DNA from: Suillus spraguei
Lineage: Eukaryota; Basidiomycota; Agaricomycetes; Boletales; Suillaceae
NCBI GenBank assembly: GCA_016800925.1
Contig: JABCPU010000150.1
Span: forward strand, 1-64,000
Direction: 5' to 3'
Length of the DNA stretch: 64,000 nt
This document shows positions 11,357-24,200 of the stretch, piece after piece. A program made the position numbers and the translations under genes. Below the pieces are notes generated by a model. It did not search any database, was not told the DNA's origin, and saw only the letters and a list, made by a program, of their open reading frames with translations. The stretch's first letter is position 1; each line of letters begins with the position of its first letter.

Positions 11357-13950
11357 TCACTGTGCCCTGCGCCAAAAACCCCTCACGGTGTTAGTGCGAG
11401 ATGCCTTCATTGCCGAAGGCAGTGGAAGCCTCGAAACCACCGCAGTTGGTTCGTCAAACATAGGCGACTTTGGTTCCATAGTCGAAGGACTCGCTTGTGG
11501 GAGGTATGGTGTCCGATGAGTCGGCACTATAATTTTTGACGGCGGAACGATCTTCGACGGTGGAGATGGAAGTATGGATGTTGGTGGCAAGTTGAAAGAT
11601 GTCGGATGAGGAAGCCGTGATGAAGACTGCGAAGCGAGCATGGATGCTAATTTTGAAGGGGGAGTGAACTTTGTTGGCGGTGGTGGGATCTTCGACGCAG
11701 TTGGGCTTGCCCCGTTTGAGATGCTGGAAGAGATAGCTACCGTCCGGGGAAGAGGAAGTTTCGAAGGAATTGACACGGCCCGAACCTTGGGTGTTTTTGG
11801 TCGCGAAGATAGCTTGAAGATCGACTTGGTCCTACTGGGCGTCGAGCTTGGTATGGGGTGAATAGAGATGGGCGCGTCCAATGTTGTAGATGACACAACC
11901 GAATTCCTGGAAGATCCAGCTGCCAACAGTAGAGACAACCTTGATGTACTATGACTTGGAATGGGCGACGGAAGCAGGGAGAGCTGTGACGCTGAAGCCG
12001 AAGGAGGGGTACCACCCTGTAAAGAAACCAGAGACGCACTCCGGAAGGATGCAATAGTTGAAGCAGATTGGGGAATAGGCGGCAATGTGTCGTCGAGCGC
12101 GGTGGCGAAGGAAGGGATCCTCGATAACGATATGGTCGGTACTGGTGGTACCGCCTCTCCATTGCCCATCGCACCATCGGCTACGAAAGACATGCATGAT
12201 GCGCCAAATGACGTATGAGTAGGCGACAACGGGAGTGGAGGCACCTCCGCCACGGACGACACTAGTGGACGCTGAGATGCAAAAGAAGCACGGGACAGAG
12301 AGAAGGATGCACGCAGACTGGCTAGAGATGATTTCTTTCCAATCGTCTTTGCGGATTTGACAACTTTCTCATCTGTATCCGACTCATATTCATATTCGGT
12401 TGAGGCTGTGACATTGCTATCTGAACGACCCGGGGATAGTTTCGAGATGAAACTAATAAGACGGGTGCGCTTGCGTGGAGTTTTCACCTCTTTTGATACC
12501 TCCTTGTCCTTTTTGCCCCTCGAAGGAGTTCTGGATCTTAAGAATGTTCCTGAGGGAGTCGGCGTTGGATCGGAAGGTGAGGGAGTTAGTGATGCCGTCG
12601 TTGCAACTGACCATCTACTCTGAAGATCTCCCGAGCTATTAGTGGACGAGCGTAATCGCTGAGATTGTGCGGTATTATCATCTGCACAGTCCTTGGAGTC
12701 CGAAAGGGTAGCGGGAAATACTGTCAAAGAAGGTGACGTAGGAAACGCAAGTTCGGGCGGAGATGTGGAAAATATAGTGGTACTCGGTGATATAGGAAAT
12801 GCGGATGACGAGGGATACACTGAAAACGTAGTTGTCGATAGTGATACGGGAAGTGCCATGTCGGATGGAGATGTCGGAAATGAATCCGTACCGCGATCCT
12901 CGGAATGAGGTTCCTCCGGGAAGCGCTCAGCATCAGGGGATGCTGGCAGTGCGATATTTTCCGGCCCCGGTAAGCAAGGAGCGAAGGTCGCGCTCGCAGG
13001 CGACGCAGGAAAACTGGTGCAAGGACTCGTAAGCGCAGTTTCGCGAGATGGTGTGTATGAAAAATTGGAAGTGTAGGGGACGGGTACCATGAATCACGAT
13101 CATCATGGACGGGTGACAGCAGAGAAAGCTCTTGATCATCCTGGACTTTCATATTTAAAGATTCCATGCGTCTAAGGAAATTTGGATCGGAACGCTTGAG
13201 GTCCGAAATAAATTCGTGTTGAGTGTCTCCGTGCACAATCACGGAGACAGGCAGTGGAGGCGTAAATATATCTTGCGGTTGGCTTTGATCAGATGACAAC
13301 GTGCTTGTGAAAGAAGGTAGCCGTGAAATGCGGGTTGATGAGGAACGTGAGCGCATGACACGCGACGGGGTGGACTGCGTCGTGGATGTCGCCGGCGAGG
13401 GTGGCGGAGGAGATGGTAACGGCTGAGTAACCAAATTTTAACTCGATAGATAGCGGATGATAAAACGATATACCTTGTCCACGTTCTTGCGTGGAGTGGT
13501 AGGACTGGACTGCATTTTCCAGTGTGACATTTCCTGCACGAGGAAACGAAGTGCGCGCTCCCGTTCGCGCTCTTCCCTTACCTCATCCTCAGCCAAAGTC
13601 TGGGAAGGCGAGACGGGGAAAAATAGAGCATCGTAAGATGGACAAGACTCTGGTATTGAAGAACATTCTACTGATGACCGGGGTAGAAGGGGAGAGTCGG
13701 GTCTGTCGGAACAGAACGTACGGTGGGCACCCAATGAGGAGGACGGTGAAGGTGACGGAGCGCGAGAACAGCCGAAAGAGAGACTATCATCGTCGTTGAC
13801 TCGGGCGTCTGACTCTGAGAGAGCAAAATCATACTGGTGCTCTATCCAAGAGTGGACACGGGCGTTGCGTGTAGATGAGTTGTCAGATAGTAACTGGCGG
13901 AGGAGGGCAGTGTAAGCAATATCGTCTTCCGACATGGTGGCAGCCATCAT
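11357..13950 (-). CDS. Ser/Pro/Thr-rich protein of unknown function
   Basis: Exons (minus): 13950-13474, 13422-13088 and 13013-11357, totalling 2469 nt (822 residues). The N-terminal part (about residues 1-160) is the most protein-like: MSEDDIAYTALLRQLLSDNS, then a helical EEREREREALRFLVQEMSHWK-type segment. That pattern suggests a short globular or helical head. The rest is low-complexity: many S/T-P pairs, basic SRTPSRGKKDKEVSKE patches, and repeated SRLSLL/SSRLPHP motifs. This is typical of phosphorylation-rich, cytoskeleton- or cell-polarity-associated fungal proteins, though that is inference. The protein ends RGFWRRAQ at TGA 11357-11359. Intron 13087-13014 removes a stretch that is also open in another frame, so an alternative start at 13090 exists. 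No catalytic domain seen. Confidence 0.7.
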
Positions 13951-16900
13951 GACTGGGGACGAAAATGAAGAAAGGAGAATCGGGTCGGTGCATTTTATTA
14001 GAGGTGCGGCAACTTGCAGGGCAAAGTTTTTGTTAGGAAAATCACATAAAAGTTTGGTTTGAAAAAAACGTAAGATTGGCCTTCTAATCTTTTCAGATCT
14101 GTAGCGGTGCTGTCCAACACCCATATATTATTTTTGCTTCTAGACTTTCCTTTTTGGATTCTCAACTTCCGACTGGTCTTCGTTACCGTTCGTGGGTTCC
14201 GTCGCTAACATAAGCGGAACCCCGAATTTATGTGTCTGGGATCATCCGTACTGCGCCCCTGCACCATCCCTGGAAGAAGAAGTCACGACGCGAGGCAACG
14301 TGGCGTATTCCTCCGACCATCCAACTTCTTTCCTCGTCGAGGGCATGTCGCAGTCGACAGAACCTGCCATGAAAAACGAGCTAAGGCAGAATTTCCTTCA
14401 CCGAGGACATCACCATGCACCAGATTCAATCTTATGTACAACAAGCACCAGGTTGTCAGTGATAAGCAACAATCTTAGTTGATGGATTAGATGGCAACAG
14501 TCTACACTCAATGTCACACGGCTTTATATATTTTGCTGGCAGCGGCTCAGTGTTTCACCCCAATATTTTAGTGGTCAACCCAGCTTTCAGGTCGTCCTGT
14601 ACCTTTCTCAAGTCTGGTCTTCGAGCATGACCTTCTTAAACTTCCAATATAGACACGCGGTCCAGCTGCACAAGGCAAATCAACATCTGCCCTGACCTGC
14701 CCTTACTAGCTATAGTTTCGGCCTCGCAAACAGCGGTGACTTCGATTTCACGGCCCGTCTCCATCATAACTTATTTGCACCTCGAAAGTTTTTAACCTCG
14801 CAGCGCCTTGTAATATGTCCCCACAGCAATCGCGGGGCCCTACAGGGTCCTAGATCTAAGTCTTGACAAACTGTTACCTCTCCATGCCAATGACAGCTCT
14901 CAGAAAACCCTGAAAGTCAGAGCTTCAGGCATAAATTCACGTAAAGCAACCGCTTGTAATCTAAGATGCCGTTCAGCCGGGTCCGAGCGCTCGACCGTGT
15001 GCTGAAAACATACGTTAACATTCAATATTGATTGTCCACAATGATATAGTATCTCCCTTGTCTCCCGGTCCACCAGCTACTTACCAGTGAAATGTATTTC
15101 GTGATCGCCGTCTCGTGCTGCAAGTCACGACCCATTGTTGCAGACTTGAGGCACCATTTGGCACTTAGGAACCCCTTCTCTCATGCGAGCACTCATTGGT
15201 GAGTACGTTGCAAAAGTAATTATTTAGGACGAGTGGTTTGCAACTGATCTAGAAATTCAGAATATAGCAACTTCAATTAAGCAGAACAAAATTACCACTC
15301 CACAGGCTGCAGGTCCCACAGGTGTCATTTTGTGTGGTGGCGGCCGGAACCAGCAAATGTTTAGGTTCGTCATGTAATTTATGCCATCATTACTATGAAG
15401 TAATTACTCAGGACTACTCTCAAGCGTAACTTGTTGCTGACCAGTTCGTGATTTTCCATTCCCGCCTACCACAAACGGTCAAAGTAAGGAGCCCATCTAC
15501 AATGCAATTAACTACCCTGACAAGTATTTTATTATCAGGACCATGTGGTACTAGGCTCTACGGTGCTTTTGACAACGCTTAGCCAAGACATGAAGTCAAA
15601 CAGCACAGCCAAGCATGTTCCGCAACTCGGTAGGGATGCAATTTTTTTTAGTACGTCCACACCTAAGTATTCAACAAAGATACTAGCTCCATATGACGCT
15701 AGTCCATCAAGGCAGACACATATGATCGTCTTTGAGCAAAACTCCACTCCCCGGCTAGGACATAAATACTGGCTGATTGCCATTACCCAAGTTTCGTTTC
15801 GGTCCCGGGATAATTGACATTTTAACATCTTCTTGCTTTCGACTAATGGATGGCACTACGCGATTACAATGTATTGATTCAATCCTTCCCCATCATATGT
15901 GACATGGTCAGGATCATGATAAGCTCACACGCTAAAACCCGGCTGCAATGCACATTCCCATATTGTGACGTTGTTAACGATCCGCTAGAACCTAAATGAG
16001 ACTAGTGTTCGGGTATGCGGGAGACGTGAGGCCCAAGTTGAGGAGAGACCTTTCGATCTGAGGCGGTGTCGCCCACTGTCGCCCACAACTCGGGATTAAT
16101 CGCGTAGTCTACGACGTCCGAACATTCCGCGGACCCAATTGTTTGGGGTAAGCAATTTGTGTAAGCCGTTTATCCAGGAAATTAACAAGGCCTGGCCACT
16201 GCGCTCGCCACGCTAGAGCTCTCGCTTATTGGCACTGCGATAGTCGCGGGACGACTTGAAGTGTAAGTGTTATGTAATCACAAATTACCGCAACGTGCAG
16301 GCTGCCCTCTAATACACACTGCTCAGGAGTTGGATGCGGTCTGCTGCGGATATAATAGATATAAGTATCAATCATATCATAAACATGAAAACTCAGCTGA
16401 GGCACCGATACCAGCCGTGTACCTTGTTTTGTTGTTCTACTCGGGGTTAAGAATACTGAAACAAGTTTCAAACAACGCAGTCCTCGACAGAACCTTTCTT
16501 TCTGTATGGCTTCTACCCGAGAAGCAGACTGATTACTGAATTTCGGAGATTTCAAGAAAAGTCAGCACTGATAAGCCTGGTTGCAGATGGCGCAGAACCT
16601 AAACGGTGCCCGAGTCGCGGGGAACTCAGAATTTTCAATACCAGTCCCAGATCTACAACTAGAGGTTCCGACATCGCAACAACTACTATCTCTGATGAGT
16701 CTATTACACTTCCCTCGGAGTCGACCTTCATATGAAATGTCAGTCCGGAAATAGTGACCTGCAGGCCACATAGAGAAGGAGCGTATCGAAGACAACGCCG
16801 ACCTTGCCGCGAATTGAGTGGTCCTTCGGTACATCACCATACGAGGTTCCCGCTCAAGCTGAATCAGATGATGACCCCAGGAACTTGATGGATGCTGGAT

Positions 16901-18274
16901 TTGCACTTCCAACTCCATTTCTGTCCATCGGGGCTTCGCGACGGGTGCAGTTTGCTATCTCATCAGGGCGGTGTACAGTGTGCTCACAAACCTTGTATAT
17001 CCCCGAGGGAACCAACTCTCCCCGGTAGGTTGGTTATACGAAGAAGACCAACATTCCTTCTTTATTACCTGTCCACAGTTTCTACTGATTCTCACCTTAG
17101 TTACACCCAACCCAACCCAGACTATTGAATAATGTGGACAGTACGGTCGATATCAGATGACAAGGTTCAAGAAGACCCGTGTTAGGTTTGCGCATATGGA
17201 GGTTTGCGCGAACACCGACTCGGATGCTGTGACTTCATCTAAGTACTATTGTCGCACACTACGAAGTAATTCAATGGATCTCCAATAGAAATGAAATTAC
17301 GAACTTCATTTTCAAGACTTATCCGGACATCTGGGATTGTATACGTAGCACAACCATGCTGTCCTGGTCCAGACTCGGGGTATGGGCGGCTGGGCGCTGT
17401 CGAATTAGATGTAGATGTTGCTCATGGCGGCGTTTTATTTGCAAGGCATCGTATTGGCTCCTAGTAGTTACAGATAGACCAGAATGTCCAATATCAAGAG
17501 CTGTAGTATCATGCTTTGCTTGTGCACAACGTTGCGGTGGTGTCGGGGACCGCGGGATGAGATGAATAGATTGATCAGGCGCCGTATTGATTAGTAATGA
17601 TCGTAGTCTTCCCCAGTCTATCGAAGGAAAATAATAGGTAAGCCCTGCAGCTAGACCCTGCCATGTAGTCACAGTTAACATAAAATCAAGCACAGGCAGC
17701 CATGGTTTAGGACTAGTAGGTGCGCCATTAATGCGGGTTTTTTTTTCTACTGCTTTTTAAATCCTAAAGTCAATGATAGTTGTAGCTTCGCAGGTTATCA
17801 TGGCCTTAGTCGGCACGGTGTTTTGCATCATACAATTTTTTATCCCCTGAGCCTGAGAGGCCCAGCTGTGGTAAGTGAAAACGCGTGTTCGCTCACTACC
17901 AGTCCATTGAACTTTCACTGGCGCTCGTAAAACTCTAAAACACGATTTTCAGGTTTCAGTGCTGTCAATTCATTAGACTCTGTCAACATCATCATGGTCG
18001 TACAATTCAGGAACGACTACTCGACCAACACACCTGATTGTGTCTAGTTTTTCCAATCCTGTAGAGCGACAATTATTCAGGGCCTGAACGTTTGCCGAAA
18101 GTGAGCCCACCCTTTCATCTCCAGGTTGCCTCACTATATATCGCTATTAATTGCAGTATGTAAAACGTTTGGTTCTTCGGTATCGCGATACCACGAGAGG
18201 TCATCCCTTTACATAGCGTCGAAGCCAACCTTGCATAAGCTGAAAGTTAATACGAGATGGCAGCTCCTCGTAAC

Positions 18275-18366
18275 GCATAATATGAGCGGCGATGTCCATG
18301 ATTGCTTCTTATCTTCATAACCCGATAACACTCCCTCGTATGAACGGTGATGTCCATGATTGTGTT
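18275..18366 (+). repeat. Short direct duplication
   Basis: The block TGAGCGGCGATGTCCATGAT at about 18281 recurs at about 18340 as TGAACGGTGATGTCCATGAT, with 18 of 20 bases identical. The repeats are about 59 bp apart, which suggests a small tandem duplication that has since diverged. Confidence 0.6.
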
Positions 18367-19449
18367 TCAACTCCAGTTCTGTCCGCTACTAATTGTAGTT
18401 ACATCTAGAGAGAAGAAATGTACCTTTCCTCATAAGCAACTGGTTGACTACAATTCGCTCTTCGGTAGTGTACCGAGGAATACCGGAATGCCACTGGCAG
18501 GTGCCCATTCAGTATGTCGACAACTCACAAGGGTTATGGAGCTCCCATTTTCAACGTGATTCCTGTCTGGAGTGCAGCGTGCCACCCGAGTCGGTACAAC
18601 ATACAAGATCCGCCAAAATGACACACAATCACTTCCTGACCATGTTCAGCGTAGACATCCAGTCATCTATGGCCTCACTTGTTTGGTGGCAAGTCTGACA
18701 ACACTTCTCGCGAAGGATCTACTTCGTGTGATTCAGTGAATAGTGACGTTCGTGAGCGTCGATGTTTAATTGTTACTGACATAACTTTCTTGCCTAATGA
18801 TTTTGCATGATTCATTGAGCTCGGACAATATCGGGTGAGCCGTCACTAGCACACGTATCGCAGGGATAAAATGATGTAAGGGGGTATTAGTCCCCTTCCG
18901 TTGGACAGATTATCTGCTTGATCTACAACGCCGAGGTCGCAATTAATTATGTTCGGCACGGGTGCACTTGCACTCGTGATTGATAGGAATCTTATCGCTC
19001 TTCGCTTGCTTGCGACTTTACGATGCTCTCAGATAGTTATGATTATCCGTTCATCATTGCCGGCACCGATCCCCATCATGGTGTCATGCTATGAAAGCGT
19101 TTCGTTATGCTTATCTCACTGTAAGGGGCATTCCTACGTATACCAAATCGAAGAATCAAAACCTTGATCTCGCCATGGTCAAACAATATTGCTAAATCGA
19201 GTTCTGCAAAATTTTCAGCCGGGGGGTCCACAGACCGAAAGCGCTTCAGAAGTATTCAACTCGACTTGTATAACCTTATCATTTGGCAGTGAGGTCATCA
19301 GTGCCTCTAGGGGTGCTTGTCCTACAGTTGTCAGGGGAAAGCTATCAGCGCCCTGTTGTCGTGATCCATCCATCTATAACGTCTGAATCAAAGATGCCAT
19401 CGTTGACCGACCTAGCATGCTCCGCATGACAAGCACACCATGAAGGTGG

Positions 19450-19478
19450 AATGATTCTTTCTCCAGAAAAGAATCATT
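19450..19478. repeat. Perfect 11-bp inverted repeat (hairpin)
   Basis: AATGATTCTTT at 19450-19460 and AAAGAATCATT at 19468-19478 are exact reverse complements around a 7-base loop. There is no T-run after it and no adjacent gene, so a structural or transposon-derived origin is more likely than a terminator. Confidence 0.6.
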
Positions 19479-20161
19479 ATTCTCTTGGTATGACGCAGGC
19501 AGCATTTGCAAAGCAAGTACTTCTGCAGCCCTCAGGTCCCTCCAGGTTCATCATTCGCATAGCCCCAATATCAATTAATCTTGACAGGATGCTGATTGGT
19601 ACTGAACAAGGGGCCGACCAAGAAGCGCCATTGCAAATGAGAATACCAACGTCTGGGTTCGATTAAAGATCAATATGCAATAGCCGCAGCTAAGGAGGTT
19701 GACTAAAAACAACAGCGGTTCAAATATCATATATCCGGGAGAACGGTCACGCACCAAGTTGCTGCGATCTTCTCGAGGATCAAAAAATTGTCCTCATCAT
19801 CAGGAAGGTTCAAAACGAATCCAAAAGTTCGAATACAAGGCCTATCAGAGCGTCTGCATGTGAACCGAAGTCCTCCGGGAGGGTGGACCAACGGAGTCCC
19901 TCGAGATGTCGAAATGGAGGAAGAGTTCGGAATATATATGAGGCGCGTGGATGCTTGGCGCTTCGCAATGACCGTGGTGGTGGTTTGTGGCAATGCAAAT
20001 CAACATGAAATAAGAATCATAGGATGTGGTCTAAGTGAACTGCCACGTTGTAATCATTGTTCATCGTGGGTTCCCCACGGGGCACGCGTGACGACAACCT
20101 ATTCATATCACAGACACACCTATGTGATGAAGACAGGATTTCATGTAACAGTCTCGAGGAA

Positions 20162-20229
20162 CCTGGACTCACCATAGTTAACTCTAGCCAACTCGGCGCA
20201 ATATACTTCCAGTGAAAGGTGAGTCCAGG
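20162..20229. repeat. Perfect 12-bp inverted repeat, 44-bp spacer
   Basis: CCTGGACTCACC at 20162-20173 and GGTGAGTCCAGG at 20218-20229 are exact reverse complements separated by 44 bp. This could be the ends of a tiny MITE or a relic palindrome. I do not see a clear target-site duplication. Confidence 0.55.
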
Positions 20230-20855
20230 ACTGACCAGTATTATTGCAAAATCCCGCCGGCTTTCTAAATGCTTCCGCTAAGCGCGATCAGTCACCGGCG
20301 GCGTATATTCTCACGTTGACATCGCCGGAATTTTGGCTCAAGTTGACTCGGAAAGACATGTCGACAAAACCCTCGACTGATCACATCATGACAGACGTAC
20401 ACTTCAAGTTCCGACAAATCTAGGTTGTTGTCGTGGCTCGACGGGGGTAGTATGACGGGGAGAATGACTAAGCGCGTGGAGCACGCAGGCTTGGCGTAGT
20501 GCGCGCTCGTCGTCGTCAGCGACGTGTGGGAAGGGAGATGAGGGCAAGGGTACTCAGCCTCTACAAGTGGCTATCATTGGGTTGAGCAAGCGATAAATGC
20601 GTGCCGTCATACTAAAAATATAATAATATAATATATTTGGACAATTCAAAGTTGAGTTTTCGAGTCTATTCTCAAATATGTTTTTTTTTTTTTTCAATTT
20701 TCGGCAACATAGGCGACTCTGAAATTCGGCCTGAGCCGAGCCGTTAAAAATATTAAACCTTGAAAGAGTCTAGCTACAATTTTTCTGCGACTCGGAGACA
20801 AATGTTTTCTCCCCCCGAATTTTCATGTGACTAACAAGGAAATTGTGGATATATT

Positions 20856-20881
20856 ATGTAATGTCCACTCCGGGACGTTAC
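20856..20881. repeat. LTR-end-like palindrome
   Basis: TGTAATGTCC and GGGACGTTACA face each other across ACTCC. Read on the minus strand the block starts TGTAACGTCCC, with the TG start and inverted ends typical of LTR termini. I cannot find a matching partner LTR or any gag/pol coding sequence nearby, so this is at most a solo-LTR fragment. Confidence 0.25.
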
Positions 20882-21273
20882 AGCCAAAATTTCCATATCT
20901 AAACGTTACTCATCTCCTTTGAAGTAACAGTCACTTGACATTGCGACTTGAACCGTGCCTCGATATTGACAAATACACTTGACTTGTGACTCAACAACCT
21001 CCATCCACCAGCTCATGCACGACTTGACCTGCATCATGATCAGAGTACAAGTTCTCATTTTTGCACACCAAGATCGACACCCAATCATCGATAAAAAAAC
21101 AACATCAATATTCAAATTCTCATATACAATGTCATAAACCATGTAAATCCGTGTGCAGCATACAAATGATTGAGCGGGGTATCATACATGTGAAAGAGCT
21201 ACATCGAAAACATCAAGTCAGCACGCTTGCAAAATCGTACAACACAGAGGTACGTGCTTACTCCGTATGTATC

Positions 21274-24200
21274 TCAAGAAAATTCTTGCGTGCTGGAACG
21301 CAGAAGATCGTTCAGTACCCTCACTACAGTGCCAGCAGCTTCTCGCACGATGTCTCTGTCGCTCTCCTTGACTTTCGGCAGTAGCTGGGTCTCGAACCGA
21401 TCAGGATGCCATCGTCTGATGTTGTCCTTGATTCGGTCCTTTGGAGACTTGTCGGCGGGATGAAGAGCCGATAACATGTAGGCCGTGATGCAAGGTGTTG
21501 TCACGTCATCGGGGCCATTTGGCCGTTTGAACACAGGCCACGGGAAATCATCCCAATTTAAAACGCCCAACACACCAGATGTCAATTTATCCCACTGACC
21601 ACGATGGTGCTCGAAGAGCTTGATGGTGTCCTGCTTTCCCAAGGCCTTTCCAGCCTTCAAGAGTCTTTCCTGCTCTAACTTGGCTTGCTCCCGACGGAAT
21701 TGTTCCTCGCGCTGTTGAGCTTGTTCAGCCTGACGGCGGTGGAACTCCGCTTCTGAAAAGGGGGTAGGTGGAGGACCGGGTGCTGCTTTGGCGTTCTGCT
21801 GGGCTGATGGCGTTGGTGGCTTGGGTGTGCTCGGTGGTTGCGAACTAGCCGTCGAGCTCGGCCGAGTCGAAGATGTCCAGGCAGCACTGCTACGACTAGT
21901 GCCGGTCGATCCGAAGCTGCTCCTGTCCGTGGGCGGACTTGGTCCAGGCATGCTACGCTCGTTTCGATTGGGGATTGGCCAAGGTCCTGTAGAAGACGAA
22001 GAAGATTGAGAGTGAGAGGAAGTCATCTGGGGAGGTGGCGTAGGTCGACTAGGTTCCGATGGGTAATAACTTCCCCAGGTTTCCCATTCAAACTTTTCCT
22101 GTTTCCTCTTTTCTTCTGCGCGCTGGCGGCGTATCTCTTCTTCGCGCTTCCGAAATTCATCCTGCTGAACCTTCTGCTTGTCGTCTGATCTGCGGATCGC
22201 CTCTGCCTCTCGACGAAGCAACTCTTCCTCCCGGCGAAGCAGTTCTTCCTCCTTCCTCTGGATCTCTTCCTCTTTGGCACGCGCGGCCTCTTCTTTGAGC
22301 CTAGCGTCCTCCTCCTTGCGTTTAACTTCATCTTCCTTGCGTTTTGCTTCCATAGACTTTCGCGAAATCTCTAGCGCGACACGTCTCTCTTCTTCTTCTA
22401 ACCGCCTGGCCACTTCCTCCTCCTGTTTTCGGAGATCATCCGCCCGCTTCCTAGCCTGGGCTTCCTGCCTCCTAACTTCCTCCTCTTTCTTCCTCGCAAG
22501 CATCTCCTTCCGTTGGATTTCGTCTTCCTTTCGTTTGGTTTCCTCTTCCTTCTTTCTCGCCTCCTCCTCCATTCTCCGGACTTCGAGTTCCTTGCGATCA
22601 GCCTCTTCCTGTCTCCGCTTAGCTTCCACCTCCTTGAGTCTGATTTCATCCTCCTTCCGCCTAGTTTCTTCCTCCTTACGTTTAGTTTCCTCCTCCTTGC
22701 GCTTAAGCTCCTCCTCCTTCAGCTTAGCCTCCTCCTCCCGTTTCGCATCCTCCTCCCTCCTCCTCAACTCCTGCTCACGCCGAGCAACCTCCTCCTCCCT
22801 TCTCCTCAAACTCACACTATCCTCTCTCTGACGCATCTGGCGTTCATCATACACCCGCCACTCAGCATCGTCAAGATCTACATCATACTCTCCCTCCGAC
22901 ACCTCATGATGCGTATGAACAGGTCTAGCAGCATAATACCCACCATCGCCCGCATTATACCCATAGCGCATATCCTGCGACGACAGCCTCGCGCGCAAGC
23001 TGGAAGATTGCCAACTTCGCGGGATTTCTTCCGGTGTCTGGGGAGAGCGAGAGGTTTCGTAGCGGGTGTCGTATGGTGAGCGTGAAGGACCGGTCCAGCC
23101 TTTGGGACTTGGGCTGGATTGGAAACCGCCGTCATCGAACGTGAGAGATTTCTTGGTCGCAATGGGTCTGCTGGCTGAGGGTGGGGGGCGGGTACTGTCT
23201 GAGGAGCGGGTGTAGCCAGCGGAGATTGGGCTGTCTGCGGGGCGAGAGTATGCGATGGGGGCTGCAGAGCTTGGGCTCTCTACGGGGCGAGTGTATGAGA
23301 TTGCGGAGCTGATAGGTGTGACTGAGGATAAGGGCGCTGGGTAACGGTCGTCCAGCCGCTGAGGAGTGGTCACGCCAGCTCGAGCTTCAGCATAAGTGTA
23401 CGACGTCGTTCTCTCTCTATCTCTCGCTCTATCCATAGGGATCCATTCCTGTTCGATAGCTGATATACGTTCTCTCTCTCTCTCCAACATCGTATCATGC
23501 GGGTCGGAAGAAAACGGGATGTTGAGCACTGATGGTGCCCGATAGGAAGAGGTGGTGCTCGCTGTGCTCCCACGACGGGCCATACTGAAAGTGCGAGACA
23601 TCTGAGCGTCTTGTTCGGGCGTGATAGAAGGGTGCCAGAATTCTGGGAGCTGTCTTATAGAAATGCTAGTTTTGCGACGAAGGCTTCCGCGTCTGATGCT
23701 GTCCTGAGCATCCGTAGGTGAACGAGCAGATCTAGGCATGTCGTCTAGTTCGTCAATGGTGGGTGAAGGCTTTGAACGCTCGAAAGCTCTGTCTGTTGTA
23801 TCCAACGTGAATGGTGGTTTGTAAGATCCGACTACACTACTAACGGACCCTGCACGAGCCTTGCCGGTGTCGCGAGGTGGTGGTACGTGGTCTTCCTCAA
23901 ACTCCCGACTCGGTACACGGTGAAAGTAATCAGCCTCGTGCTCGAATTCGTTATGCTCGTGTGGGGTCCAAACACGTTCCGGAGAACGGCTAGAATGGGA
24001 CAATGAAGGATCCGCGATAGGCTGAGATGAAGAAGACGAATGAGCAGCAGCTTTATCTTTGCGTTCTCTTTCAATCTTGTCTAGGATAGCTTGTTGTTCC
24101 TTTATCATGGTATCTGACCATTCCTGATCCAAGACCTGACCAGCAGCCCAACGGCGTTCTTGGCGTTCACGTTCTAGGGCGATACGGAATTGTTCCTCTG

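Larger units (their letters stand above)
13951..21273. other. 7 kb gene-poor region
   Basis: No gene that I can support. Open frames are short (at most about 129 codons, at 19788-20177 plus), lie in overlapping frames on both strands, and show no domain signature. The base composition is mixed, with small inverted repeats (19450-19478 and 20162-20229), a local direct duplication near 18280-18365, an A/T-rich patch at 20611-20635, a 16-T run near 20682, and an LTR-end-like palindrome at 20856-20881. This is what decayed transposon or pseudogene sequence looks like, but I cannot name the source. Confidence 0.4.

Noticed and set aside
19788..20177. 129-codon plus frame in the gene desert
   Set aside because: No recognisable domain, overlapping open frames on the minus strand, and an inverted repeat at its end; not enough to call a gene.
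22178..22831. 217-codon Ser/Leu-rich plus frame and other frames opposite the coiled-coil gene
   Set aside because: These are antisense readings of the Glu/Arg/Lys codon repeats of the 21274-24441 gene; the low-complexity composition fully explains them.
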